Program-made: the position numbers and the translations under genes
Assembly (NCBI GenBank): GCA_038503035.1
Contig: JAVSML010024330.1
Coordinates: 148,553-212,552 of the forward strand
Source of the DNA: Crocodylus rhombifer
Lineage: Eukaryota; Chordata; Crocodylia; Crocodylidae
DNA: 64,000 nucleotides
Reading direction: 5' to 3'
Shown: positions 11,346 to 23,319 of the stretch, in pieces
Layout: every line of letters starts with the position of its first letter
How positions within the stretch are numbered: position 1 is the stretch's first letter
The notes under the pieces: model-generated
What the model saw: the letters and a program-made list of their open reading frames with translations, nothing else
Databases searched by the model: none
What the model was told of the DNA's origin: nothing

Positions 11346-11497
11346 TTTCTACCTCCCAGTGATGGTTACAAGCTGAGGTTTATTCAAAGTCTGTGAGATC
11401 AGCAGCAGGGAGGCAATAGAGAAAAACCCTAAAAACACCATGTTTTTCCATTGGGTAACTTGTTTTTTCTGTGTTTATTTAACTTTGTCTTCTACCA

Positions 11498-11635
11498 CTG
11501 TAAGCTCCTTGGGAAAATCACTACTTCTTATTTAATTTATGTAATGGACCAAGCAGTCTTCCAGCACTTATCAGAAAATAAAACATAACTTCTAAGTATT
11601 ATCCTTAATAATTGTTCTGTAGTTTGCATATACAT
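11498..11635 (+). repeat. L2-like LINE 3' end
   Basis: CTGTAAGCTCCTTGGGAAAAT followed by a CTTCTTATTT block fits the conserved 3' end of L2 LINEs (TGTAAGCTCCTTGAGGGCAGGGAC, then TGTCTTATT). It is short and diverged, as expected of an old amniote repeat. Confidence 0.45.
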
Positions 11636-11814
11636 ATTAGTATATGAAAAGAAGTGAGAGAGAGAGAGTAACAATTGACAAATACATGAGCTGGTGTTTA
11701 TGATACTTAAGTTAGAAACAAACTGAAAATGTAAGACTTTTCTGCTGTAACCATCAACTATCCCACCAATTCACTGGCCACATCTATTAAAGTAGTGGAC
11801 AATGTCCCCCTGCA

Positions 11815-12385
11815 GTGACTCTGAACAGAGGCAAAGGACTTGGAAAGAGCTGTAGAGGAGGGGCAGCTCCTAGCCCCCTCCCACGATCCACCAGTGGGGC
11901 AGCTAGCAGCTAGGAGGAGGTTGGGCACTTTGTTCACTGCTCAACTCAGTGAGCTTGAGGAGCTTGTTCCCCACGCAGCTCTGTGAGTGTGAAGCTGGGA
12001 GGGAACAGACTGGAGAGCTTGCTCCCTGTCCGGCTCTGTGAGTGCAGAGCTGGGGGGGAAACAAGCTGCGGGGCTTGTTCCCTGCCTGGCTCCATGAATG
12101 TAGGGCTGGTGCTGGGAGATAAGGATCTTCCAGCCCCCGTTCCCCGATTGCAATCTTGGAGCAGGGGTCTTAGAGAAGGTAGCTCCTGGGAGCAGGGAGC
12201 AATGTCCCACCCACTGGTGGACATTCAACCAGGAGCAGATTTTGCCCTTGGTCAGTCATCTATATGAGCACCTGTGCTGTTACTAAGCTCGAGTAAATTT
12301 GCCACTTGTATTAGCAGGTAGCAAATTTACTCAGGATTAGGGAGGTTTACTATGTAGTAAGTATGTGCACGGGTTTTGCCACAAA
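11815..12385 (+). mobile_element. GC-rich non-autonomous element, family G
   Basis: A GC-rich block sits in AT-rich DNA. Its right end (12290-12375), with AATTTGCCACTTGTATTAGC, then AGGTAGCAAATTTACTC, then GGTTTACTATGTAGTAAG, matches the reverse complement of 28385-28490, so both are one repeat family in opposite orientation. The core contains degenerate repeats of a GCTCCCTGCCTGGCTCTGTGAG-like unit of about 65 bp. No coding evidence, and the left limit is uncertain. It is probably a non-autonomous DNA transposon. Confidence 0.6.
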
Positions 12386-13078
12386 AGGTTTTACAGCCAT
12401 CAACCCTCTCTAGAAAATTTCCCCATGTGACCCCCCAAGCCAAACTTTCCTCTCTCCACTTCCTTAAGTAGAATTGACTTTAAACATCTCTTCACATTGT
12501 TATAACCATTGATTAGCGTAAGAAAAAAACAAGCCATTTCCTTCTCCAACCCAGCTCATTACCTTTTCCTACTTAGCTAGGTCCTCTGATAGGGCTCAGG
12601 TGCAAACACTTCTTCTGACTGGTAGGCTAAGTAGGTTTTCCAAGCATAATAGGTTTTCTTCTGATTGCTGCTACTGCAGCTGCAGGAAATTAACCCCTTC
12701 CCTATCTCAACTGTTGTGAAATGTATCTGTTCTATCAAAAGGTTCTAAAGAAGTGATGCTGCTTATGAATCAGACTTGCCAAATCATACTCTGTTTTATC
12801 TTGGATCATTTACTTTGAAGGGTAATCATAAAAATAAGACTTTTTTTTTTATATTTTAAGAAAACCCAGCTGTTGGTGAATTGGTTTAAAGAATTTGTGA
12901 GGATTTCTTTTTAATGCAACTACATTTTTAAACACTGGCCATGAGCACTTATGCCTTCTAAGGGTGGAAATCCAGATTACAACCACGTATTATGGCCCCT
13001 ATGGAAATAAGTTTTTTTGTCATGAATTGCCCTTAAAGAGGCTGGTGCTTTAAGAGATGGACAGATGCTTCTGTCTAT
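12386..13078. other. AT-rich stretch, nothing recognised
   Basis: No gene, RNA or repeat that I can support. Confidence 0.5.
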
Positions 13079-13082
13079 CTAA

Positions 13083-14527
13083 GTCACTCATCATGTGCTC
13101 ATTAAGATGAGCAGAGATCTGAGTTTTCCATTCACCACAGTAAAATACATTAAAATGCAGATTTTTTCATTTTAGGAGAAAAACCCAGATTTTCTCCTTT
13201 AAAAAGAGAAAAACACAGGAAACAATGGGTTTGCTCTTGCAGGCTGGCACAGTTCCAGCCTGCAAGGGCCTGGGGAGAGTGGGAGGAGTGCATTCAAGCA
13301 AGGGCCACTGTATATATGTGCACACATATCTGTGGATGTAGCCACCAGGCAACCTGCAGAGCAGCTAATGCAGGTAAGTCTGTCCTGTGTGGGGGAGGAG
13401 ACAGGAATTTAGGCCCCTCCCATAGTAAGGGGGTGGGGCAGGGGGAAAAGGAGCTGGGCAGTTCTGGGGCTGGGGCTGCTGCCCAGCTGGGGCTGTACAT
13501 AGGGCTTGGGGCCCAAGGCCATGCTCAGCCTCAGGGCCTGGGTGGCGAGCCAGGTGGGGTCATGGAGGGCTCATCTGGGGAGTAGAGGGGCTGGCTTCCC
13601 ATGGCTGCATGCACTCCTGGTGGGGCAGGGGGGACATAGGCCTCACAAATTTGTGTGCAGGGTGGGTGCAGGCTGCCTACAGCTGGCTTGAGGCTCCCCA
13701 TCCTGCTGACCCTCCTAGGTCCTCCATGGCCTGACAGGTAAAACCAGTATGGCAGGGCAGAGTGTGAAAGGGAAGCTTGATGCCACTGCCATGAGCCCTG
13801 TGCTGCCATGGTGAGGTGTCCCCTGCCCTCCTGGCAGCAGTTGGGGTGGGGTGGCAGTATAGAGGGCACCTAATTATCACACCATGGGGCTCATGGCAAG
13901 TGCCTAGCCTGGCTCTGCCCCGCTGCCCAGGTCCCACCTACTGGTCCATGGAGGCCCTGGGGGGAGGACAGCAGGGTGGGGAGCCCTGAGCCTGCAGCAA
14001 GTAGCCTACTCCCACCCTGTGCACAAATATGGGGGGCACATAAACCCCATGCCCCACCCCAGGAGTGCGCGCAGTGGTAGGGAGCCAGCTCCCAGCACCC
14101 AAGCCCACAGCAGCCAGCCTGCACTTCCTACCCCTCCACAGGCTCTGTTCTGGCTGTGCTGCCAACAAGGAAGGGGATGCTGGGCACCATGCTGTGCTGT
14201 AGGCAGCCAGGGGACAGGCACTGCTGTGGGGGGCAAGGGGACTGCAGACTCAGGTCCTTGGCACCATAGCCCTGGCAGCTGGGGGCCACCTCAGCCAGGG
14301 TGGAGGAGTGGGGGTCTGTAGGTGGTGAGTGAGGAGCAATGGCTTGGGCAGGAAACCAGCATATCAGGGTTGCTCAGCACTACAGAGCAGTGATGGGGGA
14401 CAGCTACATTGTGTTCAACTGATATATATATAGTGGTGTTTAATTTTAATCATTGATTTGGGGAAATTTAATCAGAGAATTTGCAACTTTTAAACAGAGA
14501 AAACCAGGATCCCTGAAGATGAGTGAC
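13083..14527. mobile_element. TIR element with GC-rich core
   Basis: The left end reads GTCACTCATC and the right end GATGAGTGAC, a perfect 10-bp terminal inverted repeat. Both ends are flanked by CTAA (13079-13082 and 14528-14531), which gives a 3-4 bp target duplication. TAA would fit the PIF/Harbinger superfamily, but without a transposase the class is inference. Between AT-rich ends lies about 1.1 kb of very GC-rich DNA (13240-14340) with overlapping open frames on both strands. These frames lack any domain and are compositional. A 12-bp inverted repeat (GCAGGCTGG...CCAGCCTGC) lies near 13240-13265. Confidence 0.75.
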
Positions 14528-14531
14528 CTAA

Positions 14532-15590
14532 TAGAATAATAAATCGATTATAAGAAGGATTTTAATAAGTTTTATCAGTTAAAGCTTTTTAGCTGGATAT
14601 GAACTTAAAAATAAAGAAAAAAAGATCAATCAGTAGAAATTATGTTCACTCCACTTATACTTTATACTGATTTCTTGATCCTTAGAATGGGGCAGACAGG
14701 AACTACAGGAAACTAAAAGTGCCACTACTCTCTAACTTAAAATAGTCTGAAAGGAAAGTACTGTTTATCATCAAAGACAGCTTTTCATACAAGCACTTTG
14801 AAACAGAAATGACCTAAAAGGACGGGTGCTTCTTAGCATATTAATTACTTCTAACTCTGAATAGTGATAAAGTTCCACTTAACCATTTTGCTTGCATAGA
14901 GCATACTCTATATATTTGAAACTCAAAATGTATCAGAAAGAGAATTCTAATTATATGTTTCATTAACTTCCAGAAAAAAACAGTATGCTGCGGTGACTTA
15001 CAGGTGCCATAATGTATGCTACTGAGGGTATTTTTCCTGAACTATTTTATCCCATTTCAAAATGTCCCCTTTTAGTTGAAAATAATATTTTCCACAGATA
15101 GTGAAGATTGCAGGAGAAATATTTTCTTTTTTATACCAAATCACTCTCAGAAAGGAATAGTAACAATTTCAATTAAGTATTTTTGTTCAGTTAACATGAA
15201 CAGAATTTCCTCCTGCATCACAACACCTTTACAAGGAAAATGAAAAGAAAAAAAAAAAAGAACAGGTCTTGAAGTTAATTGTAAATGTACAGGTTTTTCT
15301 CCTCTGGCTACCCAGTCTCAGATTCTGCTTGATCTGTTGTAGTTTCATCTATTTGCCCTTTGCAACATAGCTTTTGATATGATACTGGCTTCATTTAAAT
15401 GAACTTATGAGCTTAATTCAGGAAGCTAGCAATAACTAGGGGCATAACCAGCAAGGAAAAGCTGAGTGATTCTTTGATAGACAGCAAAACCAAGGGTCTA
15501 AGACTAAACCTTGCTGCTTCTCTCATTTCTTAAGGCCAATCTCATTAAACTAAATTAAGATGAGTGGAAACACATGAAAGAGAGAGATGT
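14532..15590. other. AT-rich stretch, nothing recognised
   Basis: No gene or nameable repeat. A 12-A run lies near 15249. Confidence 0.5.
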
Positions 15591-15699
15591 TTGGGCTCAA
15601 GAGTAAGTGCACAAGCCAAAAAGTGAGAGACAGATGCTACCTTGTATGGGAGGGTTTCCTTGGTCCTGGACTAAGTGAGATAGAAAATGATTTGCCGAG

Positions 15700-16458
15700 T
15701 CTACTGACCATCTGCACACATTTGGAGCACAGTCTTGGGGCTGGAAAGCCCCAGCTGCTCACTCCAGCCCCAGGGCTGTACTCTTCCTGCCCTCCCCCTC
15801 TGACCTTGAGCAGGCTATTTTTATTTCCTAATGTACCCCAGATGGACAACCCCCCCCAGTCCCAGCATTCCCCCTGATCCTGACAGCACCCCCCTATACA
15901 CCTGCTCATCCTGACTTATCGTGCCCCACACCCTGAGTCAGTCCCTGGCATGTGGGGCTGTGTGTGTGTGGGGGGGGGGGGTGCTTGGGCACTCTTCCCA
16001 CTCTTCCTCTTCCTGCCCCTGCTGTGTCTCTCTAGGAAGAGGGGGGAAACTTCAGCCAGGTGATTCCTGACCCAGTGTGTGGGGCTCCAGCTCCTGGCCA
16101 CCTTCCACCCACTTGGCCCCCTGATGTGATGAACAGCCACCTGCAGGTGGCAGAGTTGGTGGAAGGTGGCCAGGACCTTGAGCTGGAGCCCCACAGGCTG
16201 AGGCAGGAGACATCCACCTGGAGTTCCTTCCACTGCCTGGAGCAGTACAGCAGAGACAAGAGGAGGAGGAAGAGCCACTGGAGGTTGTGGGGAGCTTAGC
16301 AATACCTGCTGGGAAGTTAAGTGTACTGACTGGGACTGGTGGGCATAGCAGCACTGGCTGCCCTGGATGGAGTTCAGCCCCATGCAGAGCACTGCGAGCT
16401 GTAACCAGGTAATTGGCAGGCTGGATCTGGCCCACAGGCTGTATTTTTCCCATCCCTG
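15700..16458 (-). mobile_element. hAT-like GC-rich element, one end seen
   Basis: The right end, read on the minus strand, starts CAGGGATGGGAAAAATACAG and continues CCTGTGGGCCAGATCCAGCC. This is the typical start of many vertebrate hAT (Charlie-like) elements. The left end and target duplication could not be found, so the left limit is a guess based on GC content. The interior holds a G(13) run near 15970 and a large hairpin (16077-16195). No transposase frame is present. Confidence 0.55.
16077..16195. repeat. Inverted repeat (hairpin) in the hAT-like element
   Basis: TGTGGGGCTCCAGCT at 16077-16091 followed by CCTGGCCACCTTCCACC pairs with GGTGGAAGGTGGCCAGG and AGCTGGAGCCCCACA (to 16195). The arms are about 32 bp, with a few unpaired bases on the right arm. 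The loop contains the palindrome CCACCTGCAGGTGG. Confidence 0.85.
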
Positions 16459-19400
16459 ATTTAGGACTATGTAGAGTATACATATGCATGTATGTAAGAC
16501 TATATGTAATATATATATATTCCTTTGGCTGACAGTATGACTTCATGGAAGTGTTCTGAATTATATCATCAACTGTAGGAATATATTCAGAGTTCCTTTA
16601 ACTGTTCAGAGCCAAAAATAAGTCTGTATATGTAGGGTTTGGTAAGCATATAGTCCCTTGAAGCAACCAATGTAATATGAATATAACAAAATAACTCCAT
16701 TCTGATATCCCCCGAATTGCCTCTAATCCAAAGGGTCCCACATGAATTTCTTAATAAATTACAATGTACATTTATGATTAAGAGTTATGAAGTAGAAAGG
16801 CTTGCATAAAATAAAATATGTCTTATTAAACTTGAGTAAATTGCTTGTGGATTCTTCAGGGGCATGTCTGTGTGTCCTCCTATAAAAGCCCCTTTCTTCA
16901 TGGAAGAGTTCCTATTAAATTTATGCATCTTGACTGAAATTAAAATGCCTGTTGCTATATCAGACAGCTACAACAGGAGTGCATTTCAGACAACATGCAG
17001 TAGCTTAAGAATGCAAATTATAAAAACCTCTTAACAATTTTACAAACCTCAGGAGTATTACATAGTGTAAAAATGATAGGGGGTTTATTGAAAACATGCA
17101 TCAGAAACAGACTGTTTTTTCACCCCTACGCATTTGATCACAAAAATTAATCTTATGATAATTGTCTTATGCTTCCTAATTTTGATCTGATGAAGTTGGT
17201 TTTCTAATCAGGAGGGGTGAACCAAAAAGTCAAGTGCAATCAGAGTTTGTTAGGCAAGAAGTGATTAAGATTCTAGATCTAAGATGATAACTAAAGCAGT
17301 AGCAAAATGAAAACTATATGCCCTTTAAACTCAGAGAATGTCAATTTGGTTCTCTCATTGTGTTTCCTTTCCACACACATAACCTAATAATTGGTTGAGT
17401 TGCCCCCATTCCTCCCTGTTCTGACTTACACTTCTCTAAAGTTAGTGTGGATTTTAAAAAATGCAACCATAGCAATTTCATGCAAACATTAATCAGAAAG
17501 GGAAAATGGATTGTATGGTGTAATGGGAGTTAAAATTTTACCCATTCCAAACTTTCATTAAAACCCAACAAATTTTAGTGTCCAAAGTTGGAATCAATGA
17601 GAAGCATTTTGCTGGGCTATGAGAGATCAACTGGTGTCCTCCCTCTGGTTACTATAGGACAAAAATACCACCAAGATTGTCAAAATAAGTGCTAATTAAT
17701 GTCAATCTCAGAGAGACTGAGGACAGGATAGAAATAGAAACTTAACTACAGTAGAACTGTTTCCTCTTAGCTCAGCCCAGCAGCACTTTGGTACGTGTGG
17801 TGTGAAGATGTTACATGCATATACTGTTCCTGTTCTGTCAATAAGTAGGCAAGTTTCCATTTACCTGGACTGTCAGTTTGGCATGTTATAACATCTCTAG
17901 GCTCATTACTGAATTTATATTAAAACATACCAGACTGATGAAAGTCTCGTACAAGTCACATTTAGAAGGACTTGTATTTTTCACTTGTAAGAAATCTCCT
18001 TTACGCAGAGGAAACCATATCACATTTATGATATATTTTCCATGTGTATGTATATATGTATGTATATATTATCTAAAAGAGGAATTTCAAATTATAAGGA
18101 ACTCAGGGAATAATACAAATAATCACTAATACAAATAATCAGATTTAAAAACTGAGGAAACAAAGGCATATTCTTTCACAGCTTAATCAGGACTCAGATT
18201 CTCTTAGAAACAAACACTCATACTTTTTAATAAGTACAGTATATATTATAGCAACAATAGCTCATTTTTTAAATGTAAGTAAAATTATATAATATGTACT
18301 ATTAACAATTAGTTGGAATTTAGTTTTCTAAAAGGTATGCTAAATAATCAAATCATTTAGCTATCTAAATTGAGCTATTTGATTTCCAAGGTCAATCTGG
18401 AAGTGATTTCAGAATTGGAGGGTAATAAATAAACTAAGAAGGAACATTTCACTTTCAGCTGTTCTGGTGGACTTGAGAATTAAGGACACACTCAACTGTG
18501 AACTTCTTTCTGCAAGTGCTATATGTAGTGTGTGTGGCTGGGTGTAAATATGAACATAATTGTATAAAATGGCTGAAAACTCTTATTTCAATATTTCAGG
18601 CAATTCTAATAGTTGGAGTTGTTTCTATTCTAAAAATTATTCATAAAAATCTGATTCAAAAATATCAAAATCTTTGTTTTGTCTGGTTCACCACTGAATC
18701 AGTTCCACCAGCTGGTTGGGACTCCCTTAGCAGCTTGTAAGAATTGTATATTCAGTATCTTGTGCCTTTGTCTTCTGTATGGCAGGCACTTTGATCAGTG
18801 TGAATCTCAGTAATGCACCATCGCCAAGGATGTAACATAGCGCTTCAACTAGAGGAGAACCCTGAATACACTGTAGAAGATATAATCCAGCTGCAGGGTG
18901 GAATGTAAGAGAAAAGGCAGGGACCTGAAGCTATAACACCCTTGATGCCCTTGAGTGACTCAGGCAGATGCAAAAAGAGAAGTTAAGCCAAAATAAAATG
19001 TTTTCATTTATATTCACTTAAAATGCTTTGATTTTATTTCTGCTAATGAAATATTCCACCTAAATGGATCTTTTCTAAGGAAAATCCCAATTTCAGTGAG
19101 ACTCCATTTTCTCAGGGACAAATATTTCTTTCAACATTTTTTCAACTATCTCCAGTTATAAATTAGTTTGAGACCTTCTGAAAATTCAGACAGAATGAGC
19201 TCCACCATTAGGCAGTAAATGCAAGCTTACCAGTTGCAGAGATTTGGAAAGTCACATTGATTTCTGTTCAGTCTTGTTAAACAGAAAGACAGAGTTCAAT
19301 TCCCAACCTTTTCATAGGTGCTACTGGCATAAGAACTCATGACAATCAAAATGACAACATTGTAGAGTATTTACAGAATGAATTCTATGTCTCTCCAGTC

Positions 19401-21595
19401 TTTGAGTTTCCAATTTAATAGCTCTAAGTCCCTGGACAAAGCACCCAGGTCATTCAGATGCCAAAGCATGACAGATGATAGAAACAGATTGTTTTAGGCA
19501 CTGCATAGACGACATATACAATCTTACAAATGCAGAAAGAAACTGTTAGTATATGAAGCATATGAAATCAATATTCAATATATAATTTCATTTTTTCTAA
19601 CTAGATTTTTCATTTAATTGTTGTTACATGTTCTGGGCCTATTTAAGCTAGCTATTAATCAAAATTAAAGAGCAAAAATGACAGAATAATAGGGTTTATA
19701 AATACGGCAAGATAGCGATTATTGTTAGAAAGTAATGAGAGCTTAAGGGTAGATGCATAATCTTGTTCCCTTGGTTTACCTTCTAACGCAGATATGATGT
19801 TGGACCTATGATAATGAGTTTATTTATAATTTATTAAATGTTTGTTAAATACTTTTAAAAGCAATTAAGTCAAGAGTGTATTAATTTATATCTCTGTACA
19901 TTCTCAGAGAGTTTGTGGAGTGAGAGAAGAACAAAAAGTTTAGAGCTAGGCTAAGTGGTCTGATCTTTGCCTGTAACCCTTCCTTACACCTTTGGAGACT
20001 ACTAATCATGAAGCCACTTGGCCCATCCCTTAATAAAACAGAACAGACTCTTTCAAACTTATAGTACTATATATACTTAAATATATAAGCTAAATATATT
20101 CTTTATATTTGCAGTGAATATGAATTCAATGTATGCTCTTGGAGCTCTGCTAGTTTATAATTTAAGGCTTGTATTACTAGTATTAGTGTTATACATGTGA
20201 CATTACTGAAATACTGGGGCTAGTCATTTTACACTAGTACAGTATTTGACACATTTTCTTATATTTATGAGCAATGTCTATCAGTATTATACTTTTGTAA
20301 TGTTTTTTTCTTGCAGAACCCCCCTCCCCCCATAAGCAAATGAATAAATATCTTCTTTGTATATGAAACAATTAAATCCACCTACATTTTCAATCATGTT
20401 TATATTAATTGTACTCTCTGATTGTTAGGAAGTTTGAAGAACTTTTTCTTTTTCTGAGTGGTTCAATTTGCAGTTCCTCAGGATGATAATTATCTTTCAC
20501 AAGTATCTACTATTTCACAATAAAAGCAGGATATTTAAAAATTGTATTTTCAATTATCTCCTAAACTTTCAGTTTCTTATATTATGTTTTATCCAGAGCA
20601 ACAAAAACAAATTAAAAATGTATGTACTATTCATTATTTCAATTAGTCCTTCATTTTGCACTTGTATTTTGTTAGATAATTACCAAAAAATATTACCTGA
20701 AAAATCATTGATAAAAATGTCAGTAATATATTATTTCAGAACTGGATAATTGCATTTATTATGGGCTCTTTTGGGCAATTAGCATATGGACTTCGTCTTC
20801 ATTTCAGTTACAGATATAATTTAAGGAAATGAAGCTAAATCAATATTGTTGTAAAGAAATTCAAATTTGCCAAGGTTGTTTCTGATTGTTTTAAATAATT
20901 TAAAAGTTCATATATTCTGTGAAAAAGATAACATTTACAGATTAAATATACAAGGGACAAACTAGTATTTTCCAGTCCACATTCACTATTCACTGAATTA
21001 ATATTTATAACAAAATAGTTTTGTCTCTCTCCACAAATTATTAGATATTTTCCTCCTCTGAGTCAACAATTCGTCAATGCATCAATTTAATCCTGGCAGC
21101 AGATTATTAATTCAGGGCAATACATATTACTGCATACTGGTGACATTAGAATCTATCTGCATTTTTTTTAACTTTATATAAGATCCTCAGCTATTGTGAA
21201 CTGGCATAGATCATAACAGTTAGTAGAATTATAATGATTTCCATCAGCTGGAGATGTGTGGTTTCATGAGGAGTCTGATAGATAGTCCTCAGGGTCTCTA
21301 AAACATCTGTGTGTATAACTTGTGAAGACCAACACAAAGAAGATGGTGTCAGTACTGGATTTATGGCCCAGATACCTTGTTCCAAGCAGACCCAAACCCT
21401 CAGACTGACCACAACTTCTTCTATTCGATTATAGGAAAATGTTATTGATACACAGTTATAGCAGATAAGAATAATGCAGGCAGGGCAAACAAAATAACCC
21501 CCCTGATTCTATATCTACCACTCTTAGGGCTGTCACAGAGGGAAGATATGTCTGGCCAGTATGCAACCTGCACCCTGTGGTTCTTTCTTGAACGA
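16459..21595. other. AT-rich stretch of about 5 kb, nothing recognised
   Basis: AT-rich DNA with only short chance frames (up to about 93 codons, rich in Ile, Phe, Lys and Asn). I see no exon with splice signals, no RNA gene and no repeat that I can name. A short CATGTGTATGTATATATGTAT run lies near 18040-18065. Confidence 0.55.
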
Positions 21596-22060
21596 CAGGG
21601 TGAAGTCCAGAGAAGGCTACCTGTATGATCAGAGACTTGTAATGTACGCCATATGAGGAAAGGCTGAGGGACCTGGGACTCCAGCCTGCAAAAGGGAAGG
21701 CTGAGGGGGGACTCGATAGTGGCTTACCACTACCTCATAGGCGTACATCAAGGGCTCGGTGAACAACTGTTCACCAGGGCACCCTTGGGGATAACCACGA
21801 ATAATGACCATAAACTCCCGGAAGACCATTTCAGACTTCATATTAGGAAAATCTTTTTCACAGCCAGGGTTTCCAGACTGGAATAGGCTCCCCTCAGAGA
21901 TGGTGCAATCGCCTACCCTGGGAATCTTCAAAAGGAGACTGGATGGTCACCTTGCTGGGGACACCTGAACCCAGTTGTCTTTCCTGTCTGGTACAGGGGA
22001 CTGGACCTGATGGTCTTTCAAGGTCCCTTCCAGCCTTGCAATCTATGAATCTATGAATGT
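21596..22060 (+). mobile_element. CR1 LINE 3' fragment (old)
   Basis: The sequence follows the C-terminal coding part and 3' end of CR1: GAGGAAAGGCTGAGGGACCT, then the block equivalent to the end of ORF2 with many stops, then GGACTGGACCTGATGGTCTT, then GGTCCCTTCCAGCC, ending in the CR1 octamer-like tail CTATGAATCTATGAATG. It is 5'-truncated and strongly diverged from the young copies at 29-31 kb, so it is an old insertion. Confidence 0.85.
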
Positions 22061-22249
22061 CAGATGTCAGCACCCTGGAGGTTGAGGGCTGAGCCCTCCC
22101 CACCCACCCCCACGATGGTGTGGGTGAGAAAGGCTGTTGATGCACCCTCTGTCCATGGTGGCCTCAGGTTCCCCCCTCAGGGGACCCTCTGCAGTTCCTT
22201 TTGTATTCTCTCTCTCTTTTGATGACTCTTCATGATCTGGAGACAACAG

Positions 22250-22672
22250 GGCAGACCCTACAATGAGAGACTGCGGGACCTGAACCTGTTCAGCCTTCAC
22301 AAGAGAAGGCTGAAGGGAGACCTGGTGACCTAGTGATAAACTCACTAAGGGGGACCAGAAGGGTTTGGGAGAGACCTTGTTTCCCCTAGCACCCCCTGGC
22401 ATAACAAGGAATAACAGCCACAAGTTGTTGGAGAGTAGGTTTAGATTAGACATTCGTAAGAACTACTTCACAGTTAGGGCAGCTAGGATCTAGAACCAAC
22501 TTCCAAGGGAAGTGGTGCTGCCTCCTACCTGGGGGTCTTTAAGAAGAGGCTTGATGCCTACCTGACTGGAGTCATTTGAGCCCAGTTTTCCTCCTGCCCA
22601 GGCAGGGGGTCAGACTTGAAGATCTACAAGGTCCCTTCCAACCCTCCTTCTATGATTCTGTGATTCATTCCT
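22250..22672 (+). mobile_element. CR1 LINE 3' fragment
   Basis: Begins within the ORF2 3' part (GAGACTGCGGGACCTGAACC, then CCTTCACAAGAGAAGGCTGA) and runs to the 3' end (CAGGCAGGGGGTCAGACTTG, AGGTCCCTTCCAACC, TCTATGATTCTGTGATTC). It contains stop codons. It lies about 190 bp downstream of another CR1 end in the same orientation. Confidence 0.88.
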
Positions 22673-23300
22673 GGGTACCATTGGTTGGTTTTCCTGTGGT
22701 TATCATACTACCCATGTTGTTTGTCAGCATATTCTTTTGTTTCCCAAACTCATTGCATGAACACATCTTAATTTGGTCTGTTCACCAAAACTAGAAATCC
22801 CAAGATCTCTGCAGTGGGCATTGTGACCTGGTGCCTGCTGCATAATCCCTTATCTCTGTTATGGTTTAAACTGTGCAAGTTTCCCAGCATGTTCATTTTT
22901 GGGGTGGAAATACCAACAAGTAATGAGGTGCACTTTTACACATGGTCTGAAGGTGGGGGAAGGGCACTTTAATTATAGCTGCTCTAGTTAAAGTGCCTGC
23001 AGCATGTCATGTATCAGTGTCCTGCACTTGAAAATAGTGGCAGGAGTGCTTTAACTAAAGCTTATCGAATAAGCTTTAGTTAAAGCATCCTCACTACCAT
23101 GTTGAAGTGTGGGGATGCTGATACAGGAGATGGAGAGGCTGCTGGAGGTGTACTAATATGCATAGTCCAGCAGACTCAATTAATCAAGTCTGCTCTGATT
23201 ACAGAGTGTTGGAGCAGCCTCCCCACACATCTACAGGCACCCAAGGAAACCAGTTGCACCTGGGTCAGGCTTGTTCTAGTTTAACAAAGTGTTTCATTGT
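22673..23300. other. Spacer between CR1 copies, with a palindrome
   Basis: About 600 bp not related to CR1. The part around 22960-23250, with inverted GCACTTTAATTA/TAGTTAAAGTGC-type motifs, looks like the remains of a non-autonomous DNA transposon. I cannot fix its ends. Confidence 0.4.
23047..23087. repeat. Perfect 19-bp palindrome with 3-nt loop
   Basis: TGCTTTAACTAAAGCTTAT (23047-23065), loop CGA, then its exact reverse complement (23069-23087). The core includes AAGCTT twice. Confidence 0.97.
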
Positions 23301-23319
23301 TTCACCTTCATCCTTTTTG

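Noticed and set aside
13316..14321. Many overlapping open frames on both strands
   Set aside because: They lie in the GC-rich core of a TIR element. Frames are open on both strands because stop codons are rare in GC-rich DNA, and no domain is present.
15916..16546. 158- and 164-codon minus-strand frames
   Set aside because: They overlap each other in the GC-rich hAT-like element and cross its terminal sequence. No protein similarity that I recognise.
21629..22453. 100- and 128-codon minus-strand frames
   Set aside because: Antisense shadows of the CR1 3' fragments on the + strand.
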